A stretch of 64,000 nt of DNA. Origin: Drosophila persimilis. Lineage: Eukaryota; Arthropoda; Insecta; Diptera; Drosophilidae. Shown one piece after another: positions 54,266 through 64,000 of the stretch. The notes under the pieces were generated by a model that saw only the letters and a list, made by a program, of their open reading frames with translations, was not told where the DNA came from and made no database searches. Location: contig NW_020825321.1 in assembly GCF_003286085.1 (NCBI RefSeq), positions 1,178,001 through 1,242,000 of the forward strand, written 5' to 3'. The translations under genes were made by a program, and so were the position numbers. Each line of letters starts with the position of its first letter. Positions within the stretch are counted from its first letter, which is position 1.

Positions 54266-54716
54266 TAAAATTTCCAAAACAAATTGGTATCAGACCAATG
54301 TGCCAGACAGACAGACAATGTGCAGAGAGGAGAGCGGTTATAGCGAGAGCTACTAAACAGAGAGCACTATTGCTCAGAAAGTTTAAAGAGCGAGAGAGAA
54401 AAAACAGTTATTGAAGTTGAGGTGATAGCGAGAGAGTGATAAAACAACAAAAGCTACCAGACGAGAGCGGACTGCAATGCAATACTCACTCACTGCAACA
54501 ACACAAACACAAGCCGATGCCGAAAAATAAAAAGTTAAATAATATTTTAACACAAATCAAAAGGCATGCGCGTAATAGAATTGGTTTCCAGATTGTTGTC
54601 TGGTTAGGAAGTATAATTAGAATTTAGTTAGGAAAACACCGGCTGTTTATTCAAAACAAAAGGAAAAAATGCGGAGCGCAAAACAAAAACACGTCTGATC
54701 ACTACGAAAGAGAACG
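54266..54716 (-). repeat. 5' UTR of the minus-strand LINE-P (continuation)
   Basis: Reverse complement of 49555 to about 50030, ending ...CGAAAGAGAACG where X gag sequence begins. It shows that the plus-strand copy landed in the 5' UTR of the minus copy. Confidence 0.85.
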
Positions 54717-55535
54717 GAGTTTTTTGAACAAGAACAAGATACCACATCTTGTTCACTGTAGGCATGTTGGTTTCATGAACCATGCATGAGAACAGATCGA
54801 AGAACTGGGTCCATTTGAATAGATCCCCATCAAACTTTGAGATGCTGCTGCGTGGAAGCTGCACGTTATCCGTGTTTGGTGTGGCTTATTTTGCCCATGC
54901 TCTTTGGACCTTACTTTCCAGTGTTAAGTAGGATACCATGTCCTCCTTCCACTGGGTCCTCGTATTCCTCATGAATTGTGAAGTGGACTTCCTGTGCTTG
55001 AGTCCATAGTGATTTTATCAAATCACTTGATGTGCGTCCTTTCGCTTCTGAAAGTTGTTTCAGATTGCGTTTAACGGACTGTACTAAGTATGGCCTTTTA
55101 TCGGCGACAGCAATTTGCTGTAATCCTTCGAGGACTTTTGGATCAGATCGCTTTCTTTGGGACCTATTGGAGGTTTCTCATGCTTTTCTTTAGGGACGAT
55201 TTGACGTTACCCACGAGCACTAGACGTCTGTGATAGATTATCCATGCATTCGGTAAAAAGCGTAATGTATTGCTTACATGTTGTACGTAAGTCTTCACGA
55301 AATTTTACGTATTCATCCGTTTTGTCTGTATCGCGAAGTTTGGAGTCGTTTTTGTTGAAGCGATTCCACGCATTTTCGAGTGCTGATATTTTGGCTTGAC
55401 AATAAGAGGCCGTTTGCTTTCGTTCTTGGGAATCTTTTCTAAAGTTCCGAATGCACCTCTATATTTCCTCACCAATCTCTTGCTGCACATCCATTGTCAT
55501 TGTAGCGGCAGCTTCTGCCTCCATTTGTGTATCCA
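54717..55535 (-). pseudogene. X gag N-terminal part
   Basis: From an ATG at 55533-55535 (M-D-T-Q-M-E-A-E) the text includes a DUF1759-like block, S-K-F-D-G-D-L-F-K-W-T-Q-F-F-D-L-F (about 54790-54845), typical of BEL/Pao Gag. In-frame stops (for example near 55460 and 55210) and frameshifts make it a pseudogene. It continues, beyond the LINE-P insertion, at 40333. Confidence 0.7.
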
Positions 55536-55931
55536 TTCTATCTGTTTGTACTTATTACTTTTGACCCGTTGAGTGTTTTATTTGCTTTGCAGCTAGATAC
55601 GCTCCGAATCGAAACCATTGTCGGTCAGAAAAGTGATAGTACAGGTGATGTGTTGGATAGAGGGATTTGTGCTGTTTCCAATCTATGGAACGCACGAAAC
55701 AACAAAAATTGATTGCCTCGGTGGTAATCGAATTCTATAGCTGTCATTCTGTTGGCTGATAACCTGAATATGTCAGATTTGCCAAAGTGATACTCATTGG
55801 TAGGAGATGCTACCGTAAGTGTATGGCCGGATGCCAAATTTTTATTGAAGATATCTGGTTGACTGCTTCAATCTGATGTCCAGATCGAATCCTTTCACTG
55901 TAGCTTGTCTGACAGGTTGAAAGGATGACCA
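55536..55931 (-). other. X untranslated leader
   Basis: About 400 nt between the X gag start and primer site. Only short frames; nothing else recognised. Confidence 0.5.
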
Positions 55932-55946
55932 ATGTCGGGGTCACCA
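55932..55946 (-). other. Primer-binding site of X
   Basis: Minus strand: LTR end AACA, TT, then TGGTGACCCCGACAT. It shares TGGTGACCCCGAC with the BEL element site at 24513-24528. Confidence 0.7.
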
Positions 55947-55948
55947 AA

Positions 55949-56466
55949 TGTTAATGTGTGTGTGTAAGAAGCTGGGTTGCATACGGTACATAAACCGTCT
56001 ACAGTTTGGTCGTCGCAACTAGAACTTGAACCAGTTGGACTACGGAGTGGGTATCCTACTCTGGGTGGGTCTGAAGACACGGCGACAGCCTTTGATGATT
56101 GCGATGGAAGATGAGTGACCGGCAGCTATGGTACTGTTTCTGATACTGACTTTATTGATGAAATTGATTCTTATTTATAGGTAACAAAAGGTACAAAAGG
56201 GATGAGTCTGTAAAAATATATGCTTGTGTATTATGGTTAATTTCAGTGTCTGGTGGGCAATTGCGACATTGTGATGATCAGCAATTGCACCGCTGTCTTC
56301 GCCCTCTACGGAGAGAGTGCATTGTCAGCAGAGCTCACTGCAATGGCTAGTATGATGTCGTGAGGTATTAAGTTACATGTTAAATAGAAGACTGTGTCAC
56401 GGTGTCACTGTGTTATGCCGACGGCTATTATAAACTATTAATTAAGCATATTTCTGCATCTGAACA
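55949..56466 (-). repeat. 5' LTR of X
   Basis: 518 bp, TGTTAATGTG...TGAACA in plus coordinates, followed by GCATG (56467-56471), the right-hand target duplication in LINE-P sequence. Confidence 0.85.
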
Positions 56467-59311
56467 GCATGCATTCAAAATACACTTACAAATACCACTA
56501 CAATTACTATTTACTGGAAAAGAGCATAATTTAGGGTCTTGTGCTCGGATTATTATTCATGCGAGGAATAATTCAATCTACAAAGTGGAAGGAACAACGG
56601 TGTAAATTTTCTAGTAGGTCTAATAGCAATCGTGAAGTTTATGCGGCTCAACAGATCAGGGCTGTCTATGTCACCCCTGATCCAGTTGTGCACAAAAATC
56701 ACAACAAGCATTTTTCTACGGTTAACTAAGGATGCGAGGTTTACTAATAGTAGCACGCCCATGGCCTTATTTACCATGGTAGAAATGTGTTCGGAAAACT
56801 TTAACTTGGGGTCTAACATAACACCCAGATCATCCACCAGGGTAATTCTCTTAAGAGAACCACCAAATAGGGTATAGGGAACCAACAAAGGGCTAGAACG
56901 ATGAAATGTCATAACATTGCATTTCGAGGCATTAAGGTGTAACAAGTTTGCACAACACCATGACTGAAAGTTATTGAGATCGGATTGCAAGCGAGAATGA
57001 AATTAAATGCCCTTATACTGGACACAGAGTTTAACATCATCCGCATACATAAGTACTCGAGAATATGTTAATACCGAAGGCAAGTCATTAATAAAGAGTT
57101 TAAAGAGTAAGAGGCCTAGATGGCTGCCCTGTGGTACTTCCGAAGACACCTTTACTGGTGAAGGGAAGGAGTTTTTGAAGAGGACTCTTTGAGACCTGAA
57201 ACAAAGATAGCTAGAAATCCATCTCAGGAGGTTGGGCGGAAATCCTAAAAGGTCAAGTTTATGCGCTAAAAGGGAATGGTTTACAGAGTCGAATGCTTTA
57301 TTAAAGTCGGTGTAAATAACATCCGTCTGTAAGTTACCTTGAAAGCCTTCAATAATAAAAGAGGTAAGCTCTAACAAGTTCGTGGTGGTTGAGTGGCGCC
57401 TTGTAAATCCATGCTGAGTTGGAGATATAAGTGACTTGCAGAGATGTTGCAAGTGCGGAGTGAAAACCTTCTCAAACATTTTAGGAATAGCGGATAACTT
57501 TGCTATACCTCTATAATTTTTTGCATCAGACTTGCTACCTTTTTTATGGAGAGGAATTATAAACGATTCTTTCCAGATAGGGGGAAGCAAGAAGAATCGA
57601 TGGACAGGGTGAATAGTTTTAGCAAGGGTCCACACAAAGCCTCGGCGGTGAAAACACCGGCTTAACTAGTCGAAGATCGTGAAGTAAAGAACATTCATTT
57701 AACAAGGGACTTAAAATGCCGTTCGACCTCGGTAAACCGTATGGGTACACATAACCAGAGTAGCTTTCCTCAGAATAGGTGGTTTCGAAAAATTCGGCAA
57801 AAAGATCGGCAATTGCCTGATCATTATTTGCCGACGTATTACAAAATGATAGCGAGGATGGGTGTGCGGACGTTCTTCGCTTACTGTTTACGAAGCAGTA
57901 AAACTGTTTAGGGTCCTGAGGAAAACGTATCCTGCATCGAGATAGGTAGTTCTTATAGCATTGAGCATTAAGAACTGAAAAGTTTGACCGAGCTATTACA
58001 TAGCGAGAGTGAGAAGTAGGAGAACCCACTTTTTGAAATTTTTAATAAAGACTTGATTTTAAGTTTTTAAGACTGTATAACTCTTTGGTAAACCAAAGGG
58101 GTTTTCCGGATCTAACCGGACAAGAAAGCGGGACACAAGAATCAAAAAATGTGTCAAGAGCATTCTAAAAAATGTTTGTGCCTTTTATGACATCAGTGCA
58201 CAAGTACAAAGCGGACCAATCAAAATCCCTAATGAGGTTATTAAGCTTCGCAAACTCGGCTTTACGAAAGCAGCGGACACGTTGAGGTAGTCTACTCGAC
58301 CGATCCAATAAAGTTGGTCCTATATCTAGCGACACCTCGAAAGTATGGTGGTAGGCGTCTTCAGGTATAGTGAGCGGAAGGTCTCGGGTTAACAACACTA
58401 TGGTCGGATCCGATACAAAGCACAGATCAAGCAATCGACCCAAGGAATTTTTCACATGATTGACTTGAGACAGGGACAGGCTAAGCAAGCCGTCAACAAA
58501 GTCATATCGTGACATGAGCACTAGGATATTAGACTCGTTTACCGAAGACCAAACAGTTCCTGGCAAGTTGAACTCACCAAGAACTATCATACGATCTTTA
58601 TCAGATAGCGAGGAAGAAACAGCGGTTAAAGTGGACAAGTGCTGCTCATAAATTGAAACATCCGAAGAAGGTGGGATATACTAGCAAGTAATGAATATAG
58701 CGAAAGCGGGAAGAATCAGTTTTACACACAGGAATTCCAGTTCCTGTTGAACTTGGACTGTGAAGTGTTCCGACGTGAAGTAAGAGTCCACTGCAATTAG
58801 AACCCCCCTGCACGTCGAGACGAACGGTCCTTTCTAAAAGTTGTGTACCGACCTGCCAAAACCTCGGAACTAAGAATTTCCGGCTTTAGCCAGGTTTCAG
58901 TAAACACAATAATGTGGGAAGCAAATGCAACACTATCCTGGAAAAGAATGCTGAGCTTACTACGCAAGCCTCTTACATTCTGATAGGTTACTAAAAGAGA
59001 AGTTAGTTTTTTGGAAAGGTGGAAGTAAGACGGGAAGTTGAGGAAGAGGAAGTTGAGGTTGAGGGTGGCACACTGGAAAGATTTGAAAGGGATATGGGGG
59101 GCCTATTCTATTCTTCTTAGCCTTAAACTCCTTCACCACCAAATGCTCTGGCCAAAATTTGGCGGAGCAAATGGTGTCAAATTGAGTTGGGGAGATGCTT
59201 ATCTTAAACGAGGCTATCTCCCTGGCATAAGAGAAGTTAAATTTCTCCACCTTTAAAACCAAGGCTTTTATTTTGCTTTGAATAAAAGCAATTACATCAT
59301 TAGATGTGAGG
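56467..59311 (-). mobile_element. LINE-P body (module 2), decayed and rearranged
   Basis: Continuation of the LINE-P whose 3' UTR is at 29537-29794. RT pieces at 56553-56990 and 57003-57635, pre-RT at 57619-58029, endonuclease at 58165-58638 (and broken to 58960), ORF1 end at 58975-59311. A large block between the end of ORF2 and the V-N-K-A-M-G-V region is deleted near 56752. A short inversion lies near 56524-56558. The copy is cut at 59311 by a DINE-1-like element. Confidence 0.82.
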
Positions 59312-60159
59312 TTGATTCTGCGTTTTTAGTTTTCTCGAATCTGCAATATTGTGGATGCAACAGATTCTCGTCCTTTGTGGGGGCGGAAGGGGGTGGGGCG
59401 AAATTCTGAGATATACGTTTTATAGTGAGATCTAACAGAAGTGCGCATACCAAATTTGGTTACTCTAGCCTTAATAGTCTCTGAGATTTGTGGTTGCCCC
59501 AGATTTTCGTCCTTTGCGGGGGCGGTAGGGGGTGTGGCGAAATTTCTACACGAAACGGTCAAGGTCCGATGTCACAGGAGTGTGGATACCGAATTTGGTT
59601 GCTCTGGCTCTTGTAGGCTCTGAGATCCTTGAACTCATATTTTGCAATTGGCAAAACCGACCATGAAACCTGTGTGTTAGAGTGAGACAGAGAGAGAAAG
59701 AGTGAAATTGTTTTCGTGATTCTGGCTACAATAATTATACAATCTGGTTCAGATTTTGCATTCTAGAAGATATAGATCATTTTCTACGATTCTGCGTTTT
59801 TGGTTTTATCGTATCTTTAAAATTGTGGATGCCACAGATTTTCGCCCTTTGTGGGGGCGGAAGTGAGCGGGGAAAAGTTTTGAAATATTTTTGTAGCAGT
59901 GACATATCACAGAAGTCTGGATCCAAAACATCGTTGCTCTAGCTCTCATAGTCTTTGAGTATTAGGCGCTGAAGGGGACGGACAGACGGACAGACGGACG
60001 GACGGACAGACAGACATGGCTCAATTGACTCGGCTATTGATGATGATCAAGAATATATGTACTTTATGGGGTCGGAAACGATTCCTTCTGGACGTTACAC
60101 ACATCCATTTTCACCACAAATCTAATATACCCCAATACTCATTTTGAGTATCGGGTATA
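59312..60159 (-). mobile_element. DINE-1/SGM-like repeat, copy 4
   Basis: Inverse of 16859-17600: ends ...ATTTTGAGTATCGGGTATA at 60159, with the GGAC/GACA repeat tract at about 59976-60018 (inverse of GTCY). The terminal hairpin end is missing at the LINE-P junction. It lies against transposon Y coding remnants. Confidence 0.68.
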
Positions 60160-60659
60160 AAAAGCAGGACATCATTTGATCGCCTTAAAATTGATGACAG
60201 TTGTCTGAGCCTGTGACCTTTATCATGGAACAGTAAGCCATCTTACTTAAAAAGCAAGAAGAGTCTTTCATTACTTAAGGCAGTAAATGATACAGCAGAA
60301 AGAGCTGTGAAATTGATGCAAGACATTCACGGCCGTCGAACAGTGGATGTGGAACATAGAATATAGAAAAGTGTACCCGTATTGTAAAAAGGAGACTTTA
60401 AAAAGAAAATATTCTCAATAAAATGTTAGAACTGCGTACATTGATTAAAATTGTATTATTGTAAAAATCGGGGACTAAGTAAAATTTCTCAAAAGCCTTT
60501 CACATATGTAAAACTTTGAGTGTGATTCGGCATGGGTTAAGGACAACATTTTCAAATAATATTTTAAACACATATACTTTAAGGCAAAAAGAAAAAAATA
60601 AGTGGGTATGTGTGATTGAATTCGGAAAAAAATGTTCCCCCATACAAGGGACACTCTAA
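60160..60659 (+). pseudogene. Second copy of the transposon Y tail
   Basis: Near-identical to 29021-29519, including the A-V-N-D-T-A-E-R remnant and the right TIR (60646-60659) and TATGTA (60660-60665). Differences seen: a TCTG insertion near 60206, and A/G and G/T changes. Confidence 0.75.
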
Positions 60660-60676
60660 TATGTATATAGTATTGA

Positions 60677-60934
60677 AGGGTTGACATGCAATGACTGCAT
60701 CTTACAAGAGGCGATGCAATTACTGCACCGTCAAGTGTCCCGTGTGACACCAGCAGAAGGCTGTTACGCGCGGATTCCAGGCAAAACGCAGCCCTCCTCC
60801 CGCCCAACCGACCTAGGGGCGCTGCCGTATGACGCACGGCGCGTAGCCGAACCAAATGCGAACATGCAGGAAAGATGGTTGTTAGACTAATATTCGAGGA
60901 AGTTAGCACTACACTTACTAAGAAACTAAGCATG
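60677..60934 (-). mobile_element. LINE-P 3' UTR (module 3), fused to Y flank
   Basis: Same ATTGAAG|GGTTGACATGC fusion as at 29537. It ends in GCATG (60930-60934), where X begins. Confidence 0.8.
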
Positions 60935-61454
60935 TGCTAATATGTGTGTATGTAGAAAACTCTGTTGCATACGTTACATAAACCGTCTACAGTTTGGTCG
61001 TCGGAACTAGAACTTGAACCAGTTGGACTACGGAGTGGGTATCCTACTCTGGGTGGGTCTGAAGACACGGCGACAGCCTCTGATGATGGCGATGGAAGAT
61101 GAGTGACAGGCAGCTATGGTACTGTTTCTGATACTGACTTTATTGATGAAATTGATTCTTATTTATAGGTAACAAAAGGTACAAAAGTGCCGAGTCTGTA
61201 AAAATATATGTTTGTGTATTATGGATAATTTTAGTGTCTGGTGGGCAATTTCGACATTGTGATGGTCAGCAATTGAACCGCTGTCTTCGCCCTCTACGGA
61301 GAGAGTGCATTGTCAGCAGAACTCACTGCAGTGGTTAGTGTGTTGTCGTGAGGTATTAAATTACATGTTAAATAGAGCACTGTGTGACGGTGTCACTGTG
61401 TTATGCCGACGGGTATTAATAACTATTAATTAAGCATATTTCTGCAACGGAACA
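60935..61454 (-). repeat. 3' LTR of X (module 3)
   Basis: 520 bp, nearly the same as 29795-30314. The internal part of X follows to the right and runs off the window. Confidence 0.85.
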
Positions 61455-62026
61455 TTCTCCAGGCCGTTGAAACCGTGTTCAACCATCGCTCAAGTCGACG
61501 GCAAATCAGTGTGCAAGGGGGATAGGGGGTGATGACACGGCTGGATCTGTTTTCTGTTTCTGTTTTATTGTTAAACAGCTGAAACTCATAGCGATTGTCC
61601 ACATTGAAGATCGTCTGATGGTCAAAGCAGATGAACTCCTCGTTGTGTACTTTAGGATAACTCATCTTGGGTAGTGCCCATGAACTGGTCTCGGTGGATG
61701 TTCACAGTTACTATGGTGGTTTTGAGGTCAAATAGACACCAGCTTGTAGGATCCCAAAACGGAATTGGGATGATGCTAAAGACTTCGATGCAGTCGGGGT
61801 TCCTTCGGCTCGCATGATTCTGTATAGTTTAATCACTTCTTTCGTTGTGACCGGCAGCATTTGATCTTGTGGCAAATGATCCCGTACCTGGTCTGGTTGG
61901 TCTCTTAATTGCTCGGGAGACATCAGCGAGGGGCTTATTCTCCGATGATGAATCCCAATTAGGACATCAGATATTTCGGATTGCGTTCGTTGGAGAGTTG
62001 TTGTGAGCAGGGCTAATTGTGCTAAC
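61455..62026 (-). pseudogene. env: X env C-terminal part (module 3) with internal deletion
   Basis: Same as 30315-31383 except that about 500 bp (module-2 positions about 30409-30912) is missing, including the membrane anchor. The junction near 61548 carries a few extra bases (TGTTTTC). Clearly non-functional. Confidence 0.75.
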
Positions 62027-63013
62027 TTTTTTTTTTTTTCTTGGACGTTGACATGCTATGACTGCATCTTTCAAGAGGCGATGCAGTTACTGCACCGTCA
62101 AGTGGCCCGTGTGAAACCAGCAGAAGGCTGTTACGCGCGGATCCCAGGCAAAACGCAGCCCTCCCCCCGCCCAACCGACCGAGGGGCGCTGCCGCATGAC
62201 GCACGGTGCGTAGCCGAACCGAACGCGAACATGCAAGAAAGATAGCAATTAGACTAATATTCGAGGAAAATTAGCACTAAACTTACTAAGAAACTAAGCA
62301 TGCAATCAAAATACAAATACCACTACAATTACTAATTACTAGAAAGGTGTGTAAGGATTAGAAATTTAATAAGAGGAAGAGAATTAGTGGTGGATATAAT
62401 ATGGTAGAGGGAATTATAATCCGAGCATAAGACCCTAAACGGTTCATGCAAGGAATAATTCGATCTACAAAGTGGAAGGAACAACGGTATAAAATTTCTA
62501 GTCAGTCTAATAGGAATCGTGAAGTTTATGCGGCTCAACAGATCAGGGCTGTCTATGTCACCCCTGATCAAGTTGTGCATAAATATCACACCAAGCATTT
62601 TTCTACGGTTAACTAAGGATGGGAGGTTTACTAATAGTAGTCTACTAGAATAAGATGGGAGTCTTACACCCGCATCCCAGTTAAGGCCCCGCAGAGCAAA
62701 GAGTAAAAAGTGGTTCTGTACTGATTCTATACGGTCCTGGTGTACTTTGTACTGAGGGCACCATACACAGGAGCCGTATTCTAAGATCGGACGAACAAGC
62801 GAGGTATAGAGAGTCTTTGTTATATAGGGGTCGTCAAATTCCTTTGACCACCTCTTTATAAAACCAAGCACGCCCATGGACTTATTTACCATGGTAGAAA
62901 TGTGACCGGAAAACTTTAACTTGGGGTCTAAAATAACACCCAGATCATCCACCAGGGTAATTCTCTCAAGAGAACCACCAAATAGGGTATAGGGAGCCAA
63001 CAAAGGGCTAGAA
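62027..63013 (-). mobile_element. LINE-P inserted in X env (module 3), strongly 5' truncated
   Basis: Poly(T) 62027-62040, 3' UTR, then the C-terminal part of ORF2 (open from about 63000 to 62332). It stops at GGGCTAGAA (63013), where X env text resumes. It shares with module 2 the env junction GTGCTAAC and the variant ACATGCTATG. Confidence 0.8.
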
Positions 63014-63560
63014 TAGAATAATAGAATCCTAAATACGCTTGAGTCAGATTGTCGTTGTGATATGACCCTCTTTCTCGGTTGATAGTAGTCCATTGCTGTT
63101 CCAAAACTTTTACGCGATTATCCGTGGATACTTTGTCTTTTTTGAGTACGTTTATTGTAGCGTGGACAATTGCTGTTTGATTTTGAAGCAGATGTAGTAG
63201 GAAGTCTTCATTGATTTTAGCTTTTTCAATTAATTGAGTCATCTCCTCAGCGTATTTTGAGTCGAGAACACAAAAAAACGGGTTACTACATTTCCTATGA
63301 TATCCAGCGGTGATCTGCGCTTTCGACAATTTTTCACTAAAACGTTTCCTGTTTTTAGCTCGTTATACACATGTTGAAAGTGTTGAACTATGGAGTTGCA
63401 TGCCGGAATATTTTTTAGTTCAGGGCACATGTGTCGTAATTCTGACATTCCAGCAGACATTAGTTGCATACCCTCCAATATGGGTCCAAGTCATAGTATA
63501 AGATCATGGTCCAACCAGAAGTTGATATTCTTGATGTTCCAAGCTCCCCATAGAATATTA
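63014..63560 (-). pseudogene. env: N-terminal part of X envelope gene, frameshifted
   Basis: Two overlapping open pieces (63239-63478 and 62928-63329) in different frames encode the front of an F-protein-like envelope: a basic furin-type cleavage motif R-K-R-R near 63315-63330, followed by a hydrophobic start and a helical, heptad-like region. The frame changes just after the cleavage motif, so the copy is broken. It joins env C-terminal text at 62026 across the LINE-P insertion. Confidence 0.65.
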
Positions 63561-63566
63561 CAGGCT

Positions 63567-64000
63567 TTATTGCGAGTTTATTGACTGTGACAATGCTAAT
63601 GGAAGTATGAGCAACATCACTAATAATGTTGTTGTAGGTAAAAATATTCTTGTTCGCTGTTTAAGTGGCTCATCATTTTCCGTGATGTCATTGATCACGT
63701 TGTTGGAAAGTTTGATTGCCACATCTTCTGGACATAGCGGAGCTAGACAAGTCATCGGGCGCTTGTTTACGCCAAATGCTGTCTTAACATCAACCACTCT
63801 TACTTGGTTGTCCTGTCCAGGATATGTCTTAATGATGCGACCCATTGGCCACTTCAATACTGGAAGGTTTTCTATCTTCACCAAAGCTAATAATCCTTCA
63901 GGTACGTTTGGTAAAGCGGTCTTCCACTTATGCCGAGCTTGCAATTTTTGGAGTTATTCCGTAGACCATTGTTTCCAGAATGAATTTTTTCAGCGCGATA
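63567..64000 (-). pseudogene. X pol C-terminus (DUF5641-like) running into the env start; partial
   Basis: A 125-codon frame (63567-63944) contains L-K-W-P-M-G-R-I-I-K-T-Y-P-G and V-R-V-V-D-V-K-T-A, the typical end of BEL/Pao Pol after integrase, then a hydrophobic stretch (about 63590-63640) that looks like the env signal peptide. The homology continues to the window edge. Completeness cannot be judged. Confidence 0.7.

Larger units (their letters stand above)
40334..54716 (-). mobile_element. Minus-strand LINE-P inserted in X gag, split by two further elements
   Basis: Segments 40334-43231, 48494-49554 and about 54266-54716 form one minus-strand LINE-P: 3' UTR, ORF2, ORF1, 5' UTR. It is interrupted by the LOA-clade element (43232-48493) in ORF2 and by the plus-strand LINE-P (49555 to about 54250) in the 5' UTR. 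The X gag text stops at about 40330 and resumes at about 54735 (A-A-G-A-T on both sides), so this copy inserted in X gag. Confidence 0.8.
29795..56466 (-). mobile_element. Env-bearing BEL/Pao element 'X', exploded by nested insertions
   Basis: The left (3') LTR and env C-terminus (29795-31383), gag/protease pieces (35816-40333) and gag N-terminus, primer site and right (5') LTR (54717-56466) all read on the minus strand in proper order. The outer ends are flanked by GCATA (29790-29794) and GCATG (56467-56471) in LINE-P sequence. Gag is interrupted by the LINE-P at 40334-54716 and env by the LINE-P starting at 31384. Pol is largely missing. BEL/Pao with env is the roo-like arrangement. The LTRs differ noticeably, so the insertion is old. 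Confidence 0.65.

Noticed and set aside
54210..54414. 128-codon frame with a poly-Lys stretch
   Set aside because: The Lys run is the poly(A) tail of LINE-P; the frame joins 3' UTR to 5' UTR of two elements.

Overview
The window looks like a repeat-rich, probably heterochromatic stretch of a Drosophila genome. The evidence is a 64-nt intron in the one host gene, DINE-1/SGM-like repeats with a (GTCY)n core, and Ty3/gypsy, BEL/Pao, CR1/jockey-group and LOA-clade retroelements of fly type. The DINE-1/SGM/ISY style and the LOA (Trim/Bilbo-like) element weakly suggest the obscura group. I see no bacterial or phage content. The only recognisable host gene is an ALKBH1 (AlkB homologue 1) gene at 13453-14416.

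Left part (1-12.8 kb): a nearly complete Ty3/gypsy element with unusually long (about 2.2 kb) LTRs, a Lys-type primer-binding site, a Gag starting with a RING-H2 finger, a textbook -1 frameshift signal and an intact Pol. It is inserted in the leader of a minus-strand gypsy-type element (LTR 10764-11117), which abuts a decayed minus-strand BEL/Pao gag-pol fragment.

Middle (12.8-29.5 kb): a DINE-1-like element, ALKBH1, then a decayed DNA transposon 'Y' (14-bp TIRs, 6-bp TSD TATGTA, outer limits 14731-29519). Y is split in an apparent intron by DINE-1 and by a minus-strand non-LTR element, working name 'LINE-P' (ORF1 with a PHD-type finger). That LINE-P carries in its 3' UTR a solo LTR of an env-bearing BEL/Pao element, working name 'X', and that LTR is interrupted by a very young BEL element (18586-25005; TSD CTATT).

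Right part (29.5-64 kb): the module [LINE-P 3' UTR | X | LINE-P body | Y tail] repeats two more times, so the locus is a tandem segmental duplication of an already nested unit. In the second module X spans 29795-56466 because it contains a LINE-P copy in env, a four-copy 1277-bp tandem array of chimeric TE pieces (35299-40333), and another minus-strand LINE-P (40334-54716). This last copy is split by a LOA-clade element (43232-48493, TSD TACTACGCAAGCC) and by a nearly intact plus-strand LINE-P (49555-54247). The third module runs off the right edge inside X.

The genes do not form a pathway. Apart from ALKBH1 the window is a record of nested insertion, tandem duplication, deletion and inversion. 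Most likely still coding: the gypsy pol, the BEL gag-pol (C-terminal tail shifted out of frame) and the plus-strand LINE-P ORF1/ORF2. The names LINE-P, X and Y are local labels only.
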